A stretch of 64,000 nucleotides of DNA from Pseudopyrenochaeta lycopersici. Its lineage: Eukaryota; Ascomycota; Dothideomycetes; Pleosporales; Pseudopyrenochaetaceae. The stretch covers positions 682,001-746,000 of the forward strand of contig NHZP01000027.1 in NCBI GenBank assembly GCA_003313425.1, in the 5' to 3' direction. Of this stretch, positions 45,851 to 58,600 are shown piece after piece. A program made the translations under genes and the position numbers. Position 1 is the stretch's first letter; each line of letters begins with the position of its first letter. Under the pieces are notes generated by a model, which searched no databases, was not told where the DNA came from, and was given only the letters and a program-made list of their open reading frames with translations.

Positions 45851-47436
45851 TATTACAATTATCTCGGATTCCAGTTGTTTTAAGGTCCTTATATAGGCCA
45901 ATATTACTATCCGCTAATCTTCACTAGTTATTACTGTGTAGCTAGAGAACTACACTTAAACTTAGTGATTATGAACGCAACTCTTTTTAAATCATATCTA
46001 GTTCAATCGCGCTTACGATAAGGGGCATTTAATCTCAGCATATATAGACGACGCGTGCCACTCTGAGAGTTTGAGAGCCCTTCTAACAATAATTTTTTCT
46101 TCAAGAACTTGCGATAGCATCATTATTATGCAAGAAAAAGGTCTGCATCACACTACATCTTGAAGACTTTAGGGACAGTAAGCGGGAAGCTACTGGGCTA
46201 TTTTGAATTAGAAACATTTGTGGAAATACAAATAATCGGGCGCTGGAGGCTGTGCATGTGCGAAAATTCAGTGGGAGTACATGTTGCACAAGGGACCAAT
46301 TACCACACCCCTAGAAGCTGCGGATACGATGCAAAACTAGAAAGAAATTGGGCCACGTTCCAAGGTATACCAGCCTTAAAATTGGATTGCACAGATTTGA
46401 GTACTCAATGATTTCTATCATTATCGTGCCTTACATCCTCGTAGCATGCTTAAGCAAGGAGGAACCAATGGTTTGACTAATGCCCAGATCAAATTGTGTG
46501 ACACTCTCTTCGAGCTGGACTACGAAAGTCACATATTTTGAAATTGGATGCTTTTGTGTTACGGTCAATGTTTTAAGTAAGGGAGAAGGTTTCCTTCTTT
46601 TCAGGACTCGGCTCCTTCAATCTCTTGCTATATGAGTATCCCTTGGGCAGCTCTGATTATATTAGTTCTTGGTTCAATTATTCTCTTAAGATAGGTTAGC
46701 ATAGCTGCAACAGGTTATCTTACCATCAACAACACGTACCTTACGATAATATCTTAGGCCAACACTGTACCCAGTCTTCCGTTATATTCCGGATTTCTTA
46801 TTCCCAAGAAGGATTCATGGTGCTCGAGGTCCGCTGCTCGCGCAGTAACACTTTTCAGAACGTGGATGCACACCTGTGGCAGAAGAAAATCTGCCCGCAT
46901 CGCCAAGGAGAACATCAACTACAACATCAGACTCTAACAAGAGGTCTATTACTGTACCATGTGAATTTCTTCTCTCAAAATCACCATTGAACCCTGTAAA
47001 TTGTCACTGCGAGGGAATAGTCACAGGTCGCGGTGTGGCTTATAAGAGTGATTGATTCCGTGAAACACCAATCAGCAAAAAATGGCCCATGGACTGTCTA
47101 TAAATCCCGGAAATTGAATTTGAGCTCGGAAAAGAATCTCCTAGCCGCACCAGGAGGTGGCTTTCCCTTTGATCTATGTGGACAAGGCTCCGCCAAAGAA
47201 AAGCCAGCCCACATGCATCTGCCTTGGTCTTACCCTAGGTACGAAGCTGCAAGTCCATGCACAGGGCAATCAGTTGTTTAATATCTACCCATGACCTCCA
47301 CTTTTCCAGCTCCAGGCTCAGTTTCATGCGTTATGTATTGGAACGGTCAAAAGCCTCTCTAATCCGCTGTACATGAGGCCATGGTTTCGAAACTCGGAAA
47401 ATTCTGGATCAGGACAAGCGCGATTCACTTTACCAT

Positions 47437-47485
47437 AAGCAGCAGGTCAATAGAGTACTGAAAGCAGCAGGTCAATAGGGTACTG
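47437..47485 (+). repeat. 25-bp-period tandem duplication
   Basis: AAGCAGCAGGTCAATAG and the following bases occur twice with a 25-bp period and one A/G difference. The repeat sits 25 bp before the doubtful ORF at 47510. Confidence 0.85.
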
Positions 47486-47509
47486 ACTGGAAAGAAACAA
47501 AATACTAAA

Positions 47510-47707
47510 ATGGATGATACGTTGTTGAAATCCTTTGCGCCTCTGAATTTGAAATCAGTATTGAATAGTACTGAGATCTCAATTGCTAGGACGTCATGCC
47601 AATGTGGGGGTTTCTTCAACAGTCAGAAAGCTCTCGGACAACATCAGCGTTACGATAGACAACTTTTGTGCCTGGAAAAGGACAGAACGAGGAACAAAGG
47701 GCCATAA
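47510..47707 (+). CDS. Doubtful small ORF with one C2H2-like segment
   Basis: This is a 65-codon ORF whose middle reads Cys-Gln-Cys-Gly-Gly-Phe-Phe, then Ala-Leu-Gly-Gln-His-Gln-Arg-Tyr. That spacing resembles the first half of a zinc finger, with a CxC instead of CxxC and only one clear His. It could be a fragment of a larger finger protein or chance. No intron could be found that extends it convincingly. Confidence 0.2.
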   Translation: MDDTLLKSFAPLNLKSVLNSTEISIARTSCQCGGFFNSQKALGQHQRYDRQLLCLEKDRTRNKGP

Positions 47708-49232
47708 GCGTGACAACAGAAGTATCAAGAGGATACATGCTTGCAATAGATCGCGGCAGCCCATGCAAGAAAAAATTGCGGCAAAGAAAATTGAGAGGAC
47801 GCGCAAAAGATGCGTACTTGCCATTCTTAGCCTGCTAGTACTACAGCAGAGTCCAAGATGCTCTATATCGTAGAGAGAACCATTATACTGCCATAACGAT
47901 GGGCAGTGAACGTTATGTTGGGCGTGCGATTTGATGACGAAGAGACGCTAGCTAGCGGCGCAGAGGATAGGTGCTCAGGCCTTGAAAGGACATCAGCCTC
48001 TAGGAAAACGTCAGAATGCGCCCCAGCTTTGCATACGGTATATCGGCAAAGGAAATGCGCCTTTCAACTACAGCATGCGCCGTAAACTAATCTGAACCTT
48101 AAATTTGATTCGTGAAGAGTTGTGTGCAAGGATTAGCCAATTGAAGCGCATTTGTGGCACGAGGCACACGAAACCCCCAAAGTTAGAACTATGCGGCGTG
48201 AACCGGGCTGAGCATCATGAACCAACGCTTCAGCGCACACATATTGCCGCCGAGCTATAATCAGGTCTCAGAAAAGTTTCTCATTTCCGTCCTATAATTC
48301 AACAAAAGAAGGATAGTATTGCGGCAGACTGCTCATCCGCTGTGCTTGCAATGACGATCATCTAGGTGACCGGCAACCCTTAATGTACGGCATAGCCAAT
48401 TCCAACAATGTTTCCATACAGCATCTCGTGGTTCTGTTTTACTTGTATTGCTATTACGCGTTATGTATCCAGTAATACATAATTATCAAACAGATGAGCG
48501 AAAGACTAAGCACGTGATCTGACATTGTCCTCAGGGCTTCAAGTCAAGGCTTCTTACTGCGAATCAAAGCCTACTGTCGATAAAACACTTCATGATCAGT
48601 CTATAATGTCCAGTAACGTTGTACTAGAAGTTATAGTTATAATTTGAACCCCATATGCTTGTATTGGCTTGACTATGAAGTTCATCCATATTTGTTAGTT
48701 GTATATATGAGATTGTAAATGCGGAAAGAAAGTCTAGTGTTTTGAATATTGCTAGAACCTATGGCTAAAAACCTAATAGGGGAGTTTACCACTCGCTCGG
48801 TGATTTTATGGCTCATGGAATCTTAACCCTAAGTCTAAAATTGCAATGTTCTTGAAGAATTCGTCTTCCTCAATATTCCAGTACTACGGCATCGTAGCAT
48901 ATACTAGGAGGGAATATAATCTGATTTAATGCTCGAATAGAACTGGCCATGAAACAACCTGCGTATCAGAATTCATATACTATGGGACTGAATAATCAGT
49001 CTCTGACGTTGTGCAGGATCTTGGACACAAGAGAACGCGCCTCCTCTATTTCATCTGCTACACTTGATAAGAAAGACCCTTTAATGCAATGTGGTATCTG
49101 ATGCCTTTAGCATAACCCATAAACCCCCGTGAAAGAAGCAGTTGTTCACTGCACGTCCCCAATCGTATGCCCTGATGTTCTGTTTTGGGAGGTCGGCTAC
49201 TTCAGCGCGATTCTATTCGCTTGCAGTCTGTC

Positions 49233-52200
49233 TTACCACTCGCAGGTAACAACGCGGTGAATCTTCCATACGTATTCCCTAGAGTATACATTGCATTCAA
49301 AAACAGCCGACCGCTTATCCTTTTCAGAATCTTCCTTGCAGCCCACGCTCTTTCCATCACCCATCGAGGGACAGCGTAAGATCCCGGCACCAGTACCATC
49401 GTTGAGGTACTGGCAGTTGTCTTCACCATACAGAGTTGTGATTTTGAACGTCCCATGTGGCCATGGTGGGTTCTGAAGCGCCTTTTGATCTTCCCATTTG
49501 GTATACGGGTCGTTGTGAATAGGAACCTGGCAACCATCTGCTTGTTTGCCTACAGAAGTCTCAAAGAACGTCCAAGAATTATAGTTTTCGTTTTTTCGCT
49601 TGACGTTTTTCATAATTATAGAGAGAGCTTTGCTTGGTTTAGGAGGAGGAGGAGGAGGAGGAGGAGGAGGGGATGGATCTGGGGTTTGATCTGGCGCCGA
49701 GACTGAGGATGGCCGGGTGAATGTTTCAATGATGCTATAAAAAGGAAGTTCCGATGTTGTTCGGGATGGAAAATCCGATGAAATGCTGGCTACTTCGTTC
49801 AACGATGAAATAAATGAAGTTCGAAATGTGGATGGATTGGGACTGGCAATTGAAACCGGAGAGTTTGAGGATTGTGGCGAGCTTGCGCCTGATGAAGGCA
49901 GAGACTCTGAAGATATCGGGGAATCAGAAGGGGATGGAGTGGTGGCTGAAGATGGTGGTGGAGTAGTTGAAGATACAGAGATGATCTGGCTCGGGTTTAG
50001 ACAAGAGCCACCATCTTGCCGCTTTATCATATCCTCATATTCTTTCCACTCGATCTCTTCATCTTCTGTGACTTCCCTTCCACCGAGCAGACGTATGTCA
50101 TTACTGCTACTTGAGATTGACCGTCTTGGAAGAGTATTTGCGGGTAGAAGCTGATTATCGAAGGCAATCCACCTGTCTCTATAGCGGTGCATTGGATAAT
50201 CCTCAAACCATAGCTCGACGCCAGCGACTTGAGTATTGCAGCTGCTGTCTGCTCGGCCTAGCCATGCAGCAACAGGGTCGTATTGAATCAGAACTTTTCC
50301 TTGAGGCGAAATGTACTTAGGGTCTGCATCTCTGGCAATATACGGGATAGTGATGGTATCACTGCGCCCAAGTACATTGCTCAACAAGTCTTTAATCTTG
50401 CCCACTTCATACGGGAACTGCAGGTCATCGTGAGAAGGATTTGTGGCTTTACGCCGGTAAGGTGTGATAATAAACGCGCGTACTTTGTTTTCTGGGGTAT
50501 TTTCAAAGTCTCCGCCTGCATTTGTGAACGCAGAGAGACCTTGTGGCACGCCGGCATCACCGTTGCGGAGACTGTCCAGGACCTGGGTCTGCAAATTCTG
50601 AGGGGTGATCATCGTGGGGTCTTCCCAAATGTGGGTCATAAATATTCGTTTGCGAGAAATGACTATGACCGAAGTGCAACCGTACAGATTAATTAAGTTC
50701 CAGGTATCAGGAAAGTTGTCAAGTGAGAACGTGAAACCGGTCGTTGTGATCGGACGGTACCCGTGAAGAAGTTCGTTTGGACTTAAGGCAATTTGTAGAA
50801 GGAGCCAGCTAGCAACGTTGCCTAACAAGAAGAACCGCGTCGTCAGCAGAAGTAATCAGAGACAGCCCATTATATGACTACCCTCCCATACAAAGAAAGA
50901 GAACGCCACTAAAACCGCAATGGCTTTTTGAAGTACGATTTTCAATCGAGAACCAACGCCATGAGATGAGTACTTACCGGTTGGGCGTGCGAGACCGCGT
51001 TTCACGTATGTACTGCGCGGAGAATCAGTTTCCTTTGGCATCAGTCCCTTTGCCTTGGCTGCTGGATTATTGTCGTCTAAATCCGCGATAGTTGGAGCCG
51101 GTAGATAGAGAACCCCGTTGGGAGCCTTAGAATAACCACTTAGGTTAGGAGCATCGGCCGGCACTTTACGATTCCCGTTATTGCAGCCTGCACAATCTTG
51201 AGCGCAGAGTTGATATGCAGTTGATGTTGATGTCACAGTAGAAGTCGATGTAACACCCGTAGCGCCACATTTGGTTGTAGGTACTTCACAGACGGTTGTA
51301 CATGCATCCGCTTCCGCCCGCTTATGTGGCTCACCTATAGTCGTGATAACTCGTGCAGTACAAGCGATGTTACAATTCTGGACTGTTTGGAGTGTACATG
51401 AAGAAGAGGATGATGACTTCGATTGTGTGGGTGTAGGCGGCGCTGAAGCTGAGCCAGAGGGTTTCGGCCCCTCGTCTGCGTCAATTTCGTTAAGTCCATC
51501 GACTAATGGCTTCAAATCTGTTTGTAAAGTCTTCACAGTCTCCACTGCGTCCGTAGCTCCCTTGGTGATTATATCTTTCACCTTGTTGGTAGTCTCAATG
51601 ACACAAGTAACGAGAGAGAACGCCGTCTTGAACAACCCTCCTAGGATATCTCGCTGATTTAGGCTTTGAGTGACAGCACCTTCGTACTCACTTCTTCGTA
51701 GTCTTCTTCTGAATTTACATGTTTCCACCCCATCGGTAGGTTTTGGCAACTTACCCAAGAGGTCATTGGCTTTAGGGAGCAACTTATCAATCTCATCAGT
51801 TACTGCAGTAACCTTAGGAGAAGTGGGATCGCCAATCCAGTTTTGAAGGACGACGAAAACGCCAGCAACCATTGTAGACAGATCTGAAGCACTGCTTCGA
51901 ATTCCAGTTTTACTGGGTGCAACAGTTGTGGACGGATTAGGTGGTAAGGTGATTCCCGGCGGAAGTCGTATTCCATCAGTACTAGAGGAAGCTTCCTGAA
52001 GGTTAGGAGGTGTTATGACTGATTCAGTGCTCGGTGAACTACCAGCGGACGATGTAGCGGTTGGTATAGGCGCGGTGACAAGATGAGTGGCACCAGATGC
52101 GACTGAAAGTGTTGGTCCGACGGAAGATGTAGCAAAAAAGGTTGTGTAAGTTTGATCTGGATCCAAGTTGGTCTCTGAGAGCTTGTAGCTTACAGAAGGT

Positions 52201-52610
52201 GTTGAAGAATAATATGAGATCGATGGCTTGTTGGATTCTAGCAGTGGAATGCTCGAAGAGAGGGACACAGTTGTGCCTGAGATGATCGACACATTTGTTA
52301 CTCCGGATGCAAGTACTGCAGTAGAGAAAATCGAGCCACTGATATTGATTTTTAATGAACTGGAAAAGGGAGGCGAGCTTTCGGTTGAAGCGGCGCTAGC
52401 TGAGGCCGGAAAACTCGTTGTGCCAGTTCCGAGGACAGCAGTGGACAGTGTACCAAGAAGTGTGCTACTTCTGTTTGCTGGAATTGGAAATGGAGGTGTA
52501 CTTTGAGATTGCACATAGGTGTCACTTCTACCGGGGCCGATCCGCGCCGTGATCATTATGGATTGAATGAGGGTAAGAACAACTGAAAATCTTGCACGAA
52601 ACGCTGTCAT
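49233..52610 (-). CDS. Large secreted-type Ser/Thr/Pro-rich protein
   Basis: Two exons, 52610-50978 and 50821-49233, are joined by a 156-nt intron (GTAAGT...TTAG) and give 1073 residues. The N-terminus has a signal-peptide-like hydrophobic stretch. Residues up to about 250 are Ser/Thr/Pro-rich and likely O-glycosylated. A helical domain follows, then a Cys-rich segment near 410-490 with paired cysteines and Thr-Ser-Thr repeats. Exon 2 encodes a folded region with no family I recognise, a second Ser/Pro-rich linker with ten consecutive prolines (about 49,643-49,672), and a C-terminal Cys-containing domain ending Cys-Glu-Trp. A cell-wall or extracellular role is inference. No GPI-type tail is visible. 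Confidence 0.8.
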
Positions 52611-53484
52611 AATGATTGTTTGGTTTGGAAATAGTGAGTTTGAAGCAATGCTGCAAAGTATATATCTGAACCAATCTAGGGTTCACTTTATATCTTGTCT
52701 GTGCAAGTGGCGTAGTCAGGATGCTGGATAGGTTTTCTCGCATGGTTTCCGCAAGAGCTCCGCGCATCGAACCCGAGACAATGAGACATGTGTGCGCCGT
52801 TGCTAAATCCAGCCTGACACAGTGTTGGACTCTAGTAACTTCGCCGTGCCGTATACTTCACATGATCCCCGAACTATGGGGCACAGTCGCTACATGAATG
52901 AATACCTTGCTCGCCCTAAGAAAAAATTGCTTTGCGGCGAGTATCAACCTGCTCTGCCGTGCGGCGAGACTGTATCATAGCTAGGCCCCATGCCTATATT
53001 CTTCAGATTTAGATTGACATCAGGGTTGGGGGCTTTGTTCCCAATGAAGTTTTGGCCCGTGGCGTAGCTGCCTAAGCAGATGCTCAAAAAGAATCTAAAG
53101 AGCCTTTCTGTACACTGAAATAGAGATTGACTTATTGTCTGAGCAAATACATTCAATCCTTACTTACACATCGTGGAAACTGTGAGGAAGTAGACGCTCG
53201 GTATAATGAGGTGCCTCCATCCACTGCACGGGCCATGGGAGGTCAGGTCTTCCTAAGCCCAAATCAACCAGTGTCTAAAAATAACTAGCCCCACATCAGG
53301 TTAGGCGCTGGGAGAAAGATGCGAAACAAGGCACCTGCCCGCGCCGCATTGTTATTCCATCATAAGCAATTAAGTCGAATGTTCGCAAGCTGTTTGCGAC
53401 CTTCATCCTTCATCCTTCATCCTTCATCATACCATCGCATCGATCGGAGAGGCTGCCTACTCTTCCACAATTGCATCAACGACA
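52611..53484 (+). other. Divergent intergenic region
   Basis: It lies between the 5' ends of the secreted-type gene (minus) and the ankyrin gene (plus), so both promoters should be here. No ORF is supported. It includes the CCTTCAT repeat near the ankyrin start. Confidence 0.5.
53401..53428 (+). repeat. Heptanucleotide microsatellite (CTTCATC)n
   Basis: Four tandem copies of CTTCATC/CCTTCAT lie about 57 bp upstream of the ankyrin gene ATG, probably in its 5' untranslated region. Confidence 0.9.
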
Positions 53485-54458
53485 ATGCAGCCGCAGAAAC
53501 TCCTCGAAGCCGCGCAGCATCAACTTTCCGTCGCTCAAATCCAGAATCCTGCTACTCCTTTTCTCGAAGAGTTTTTAAATGCCTGTGAGAATAACGACGC
53601 AGCCGTTGCGGTACAGTTGGCACCCAGGCGCGACGCCGGTGCGTTGACGATCGGGCTCAACAAAGCGGTTGAGGGGGGTCACTTGAGTCTTGTGCGCCAG
53701 TTACTCCAGAAGGGAGCAAAATGGGACTCATTCACAGTACACCTTGCCTCTAAGTCTCTTGCAGCAGTGAAGGTGCTCGTTGAGTCTGGTTTCGACGTCA
53801 ACACTGGTCTAATCCGCGGGGGTGTCCTGCTAGGGTACGTCTTCTGCTTCTTCAATAGTAACCTAAAACTCAACATAGTCAATGCAGTTTGGTGATTGCA
53901 CGCAATGATGAAGATTGCATTCGATATGTCCTAGAGCATGGAGCTAAACCCAATCTCGGTCCACCAATGCATACACAAGAACCTCTTTTAAAAGTTCGCC
54001 CAATCCCTAATTCACCAGTGACTCTCAACTATGCAGCCGCGTTCTGCTCACCAGAAATTTTTGCTCTCTTACTTTCCTATGGAGCGAATATCTCAAAAGC
54101 CGTACCCCTCCACTATGCGGCTGGCCATGGGGAGTTGTCAAATGGTGTTACCAGAAGCGGCAGCCGAATACCAATGCTAGAATATCTAGTTGGGTTGGGG
54201 TTGGATGTTGACGGCTTGGACGATGTAATGAAGCTTTCCGACTACGATGGCCGTGGACAGTTTGGAACGCCCCTCCAATATGCTGTCGTGTGGGGACAAG
54301 TGGAAGAAGCGAAGTGGTTGCTGGATAGAGGAGCTGACCCTGATAAGAAGACACCGCATGGAATTTCAGCGAGAGATCGGGCGATGAGGCTACCACCGGA
54401 TCACGAACTTGCCATTCTTCTACTTAATCCTACCTCCACGATTTCATGTAATCGCTAA
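53485..54458 (+). CDS. Small ankyrin-repeat protein
   Basis: Two exons, 53485-53834 and 53888-54458, with a 53-nt intron give 306 residues. Ankyrin repeats run from about residue 35 to the end: Gly-Gly-His-Leu-Ser-Leu-Val-Arg-Gln-Leu-Leu, then Pro-Leu-His-Tyr-Ala-Ala-Gly-His, then Thr-Pro-Leu-Gln-Tyr-Ala-Val. There is no signal peptide, kinase or NACHT domain. Such stand-alone ankyrin proteins are common in fungi, often as relatives or fragments of STAND receptors. The intron falls between repeats and keeps the repeat phase. The gene appears intact, unlike its ankyrin-bearing neighbours. Confidence 0.85.
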
Positions 54459-54516
54459 ACTTCAGGTTAGTATATTATTTCTAAATGAAGTATTAGGTCG
54501 TATTTGATTGGAGTTA

Positions 54517-55329
54517 GAGAGCAACAAACTTCCCTACCATGCCGCACTAGATAGTAACGAAGATGAGGTATTCCTATGAAATCGAATCCGTACTGAATCC
54601 TACTCAGACAAGTGGGTGCTACTGTTAGCAGACGGCAAGCGCGCGAGAGGCAGCCCTATACAATCACACTTTCAGACTTTGAATCGTGACAATTTTAGCC
54701 TGCTGGTTTGAATCCTTAACAAATCGAGACGTAACGTTACAATAATTCTAGACCTGGAGGGGGAAACTAGACCAGTCATCTCGCCAATCTCTGGTATGTT
54801 CTTTGCGGGGCCAAATAGAATGAAATACTTGCACAAACTCCCACTTATTAGTCCGCATATGCTCTAGTTCACCTAACTCCCTTGTATACTGTGTTAATTC
54901 CCTAGCAGTGATATCTTCTTGGCTACCTCGCAGAACGCGCTTAATTATCCGTGACCGACTCAGATTCATAAGGATCAGGTCAAACTTGGGGTGGCCGCCT
55001 CCCCAGCCGTATAGAACACTACCCGTAGTCCAGAGTTTATGATGCTTCAACTGTCTGTCCGTCTTCCTGTGGCTAATAGTCACATAGAACGTGCCAGCGC
55101 CTCGTCCACAGCGCAATTAATACAAGTTTCCTTCACATAACCTATTTTCAGTTTCCGTATACTACCCGGATTAATAACCTTTTGCTCCAGAGGGCTGTGA
55201 ACGAGAGGCGGGGAAGATATGCGGCACTGATATCAGATCAATGGCGTGATCCTAAAGACCTATCTTTCTTAGAAGACCAACGTGGAAGATATGATATCCT
55301 AAATCCCTACTTTCATAAGTGGAACTAGA
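54517..55329 (+). pseudogene. Decayed coding fragments of unknown family
   Basis: The plus strand has two coding-like pieces. The first, 54517-54713, contains a TGA and a Trp-Val-Leu-Leu-Leu-Ala-Asp-Gly-Lys segment. The second, about 55184-55329, has two Gly-Arg-Tyr motifs and ends Phe-His-Lys-Trp-Asn before TAG. Between them the minus strand has a 122-codon ORF (55116-54748), Trp/Arg/His-rich, which could be real or shadow. No family is recognised. Stops of the CAA/CGA-to-T type suggest decay. Confidence 0.33.
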
Positions 55330-55628
55330 CGCGTCAAGAACCTGCAAGAACGACTTAGCAGAGTCGCAAAATGCATCCAGCACATGCACGATAGGCTTTT
55401 TCTTTCAGTACTGAACGCATTACATCTGTCGTGGTGACAAGGCGCGACGAGCAACGCGCTTAGAAGCTAGAAGCATTCGATAGCCGTAAAACAAGCGGCA
55501 GGTGCCCTTGTGAACGATTCGCTACTAGATCTGAGAAAAGGGGCGTGGTGTTAGGTAATTCATGAGGATTTGGAGGGAGGAAGCTAGAGGATAAGACTCC
55601 TGCGAAGCCCAAGCCGCGCGTCTGATGT

Positions 55629-58600
55629 TCATCGGCGAATTGAACCGCAACCCTTCGCTTGGCGCAAATCTACGTTCAACTCCAACTTCGCCCACTTTCT
55701 ACAGAAGCGGTTGGTGGACAATCCATCCTCATGGAATCTACCGCAGTGGCAAGATGCCGCAAAGCCTCCATCCAGAGCAGGTCGGCCGTCCTCCCTGCTA
55801 GCGTGATTAAGCCTAATTGAGAACTCAGAAAGATCATGTTCCAAAATCATCGCAAGCCTCAGGGCGCTCGGTTCCCTTGGTTGAATATAGTGGCGACGGG
55901 CAATATGAATCTCATTGACCTGTTGAGCCAAATTGAACGGCTCATCAAGCTCTCTAGAGACATTGTCCCATAATTTCGCAGAGAAAGAGCGATGCTCTGC
56001 GGGGGCAAAAGAATGCTCATCGGCTAATTGCCAACTGGAGATTTCTAGCTCGTCACTAACATGAGGTACGAGTACGAATCCACCGGTTACGGGGCCACCC
56101 GGGAGAGAATCAACGGATATACGCCATATGAGCCGTTCGGGGTCAAAGCCGAGATGCAAAGAGTAGCCAAAGCGAGCTGCAATCGTAGCAACATTTTGCT
56201 TGACACAGTACAATCGTCGGCTCGAGCAGGCTGCTTCCGGTGCTCGCAGTAAGTGCTTTGCAATAACTTCTTCCAAGTTTAAAGGAGTAGTTTGAACTAG
56301 TCCTCTATCTCCATTGATCAGTTCCGCGTTAATGGCATTGCAAATCTCCTGGATTGGCCCATCTACAGATGGGAAACTTTGTTATATCAACTCGAAGTCA
56401 ATGCCCAGCTCACGGTGTCGCTTTTGGAGGAGTCTGTTTTCCATTTCTAGCATTTCATAGTTGTCTTTATGCGGCGGCAATGGGCGCGAAGTCTTGCCAC
56501 CATACCGCTTCAGAATGGCATAGATTTCCTCAAAATCCTCAAGTTTTCTCAACTGGGGACGCAGTTGCGGAATATGATTATCTTTGTCCATGAAAAAGCT
56601 GTAGTTGATATCATGGTCAACCAGGATTTTGTGAACTAAAGCTCAAAACCACGTCCATCGGAGTACCGCCCTTATAATTAGGAACATTAGGATCGGCTCC
56701 CCAATCGAGTAGCTTTCTCGCAAGTAGCGCGTTGCCAGATTTTACGGCAAGCATGAGCGCCGTATCAGCACTTCCATGGCATCAGTAGCGGTTACGCACA
56801 GCGACATAGCCAGCAGGTTTGCGAGGCCCTTCCCGCTCCTGTACTTCAAGCAGATATTGGATGGATGCGTAAGGAGCGCCAAATCCTCTATCGGCCAAAT
56901 GTCCGAGAATCGTTCGATGGTCGCTGAGGTACTCAATCGAAGCACCGTGGTGAATGAGGTACTCGGAAAGAGCAAAGTCGCAAGCCAGGATAGCAAGGTA
57001 AAGTGGTGATTCCCAATTTGAATCATATAAGTTTACATCTAACCCCAGCTTGACCAGACGCCGTGCAAAGAAAAGCCCGTGGCCAGTACCTGCGCAGGCA
57101 TGAAGATAAGTAGATCTTGGCCCACGAAGTCGGCCTCGATTACCGCTTTGGCTGAGGCAGACATCATAGGGAGTATACCAAGGCTCACGGCGACTTCCAG
57201 AGCCATCGGATGAGCCTATGTAGTCCGTCCGGAACCGTTAGAGCGGATCAGCACCGGCCGCTAACAGAAGCCTGAAAATACGCCGGCGGCCGTGTCGGAT
57301 GGCATAGAGCAGAGGAGGTTGCCAAAAGACCTTGCCGTGCTTGAAAGCGAGGTTGATATCCTGCTTTTGGTACCCTTCTAAGAGAACCTTGACCATGATC
57401 TGGTCTCCTACAATGACGGCGAGATGGAGAAGACTATAACCCGCAGAAGGATCGAAAATCTTTTCTCCTTTCGAAAACAGCAGATCAAGAGTCCTTCTGG
57501 CTGCTGCTTCGAGGTTAAAGGTACCGTGTATCAACTTCCGTTGAACGATTTGCGAATTTAGCATATACGTAGGAAGCCTCTGAGGATTCTTTGCTCCATA
57601 CAGCTCATTGGGCTTGTAGTCCTTGCTATTGGAAAGCAGAATATTCAGCATTGACTTTCCAGATTCAGTGGCTGTTGCTTCTTCGCTCATTTCGGCGCAA
57701 CCGAGGTGTAATGAACAAGCCAAAGTGAGCGGCGTATGATGAGGGGCGTATGGGGAGACCAGTGAAGTATCGGCTCCAAGCTCAAGTAGGCATTGAGCCG
57801 CATCCATATGATTACCACCAACAGCATGATGCAGAGGCGTTCCAGAGGAAATGGGACCAATAATTTCCCATTTGGTGTCTCTCCAATCGGCTTGACTCAC
57901 AGCATTCAACAAGGCTCTTCGCAGCGTATGAGAGCTGAGGCTCCCTGAATGACCACAGCCAGTGGATTGGGGCGCCAAGCTCTATTGTCATCAGATTTGG
58001 ATTCGCACCATAGCACAAAAGGCAGAGAGTTGCTGTGTATTGACCTCGGCGACATGCTTTTACTAGACCAGTCTCACCATCACTACCATCGTAGTGGTTC
58101 GCTTGGACCCGACCTGCAGAAAGCATCGTCTTTAGAAGGTAATGATCGCCGGACGAGCATGCCTCGAAAAACTCTCGGATATGGGATGATAAGTTAGATG
58201 GCAAGGTCCGGACCGGAGCTCGAAGAGCCAAGGTTCCAGGTGAGGTTGGCAAATCTGCCAGTACATCCCGACTTAATGTCTCAGGCCAGTCTGCCTGTAT
58301 AGCTTCCTCAACAGCAGCCTTTACCGGATCCCCCCATATCAGGCCTCCAACTGCGATTATGGGGAGCATATCATGCTCAAGTTGAAGGCGAACTCTAGGT
58401 GGCAGTCGGGAGAACGAGGTGGAGTCGAACTGGATAAGAGTCAATGAAGCGTATAATTTGAGAGCCAAGCGTCGAAAGTCTCAATGACCTTACTTTTCCT
58501 AGCATTGAAGTCAAGTGGAGCGCAGGTGAAGGCATCTTCAATTCAACAACCCTGGCCGGATGAGCGATGTTACAGTGTCTCTATTTTCTAAATCACCTAC

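Larger units (their letters stand above)
45851..49232 (+). other. Long gene-poor stretch, about 3.4 kb
   Basis: There are only short ORFs. Composition is normal to slightly AT-rich without the extreme TpA bias of RIP-mutated tracts. A tandem repeat (47437-47485) and a doubtful C2H2-like ORF (47510-47707) are listed separately. No RNA gene is evident. Confidence 0.5.

Noticed and set aside
49639..49675. GGA-rich run as a non-coding microsatellite
   Set aside because: It is in frame inside the secreted-type protein and encodes the proline run on the minus strand.
54700..54725. GGTTTGAATCC resembling a tRNA B box
   Set aside because: No cloverleaf or A box could be placed around it, and it falls in a coding-like fragment.
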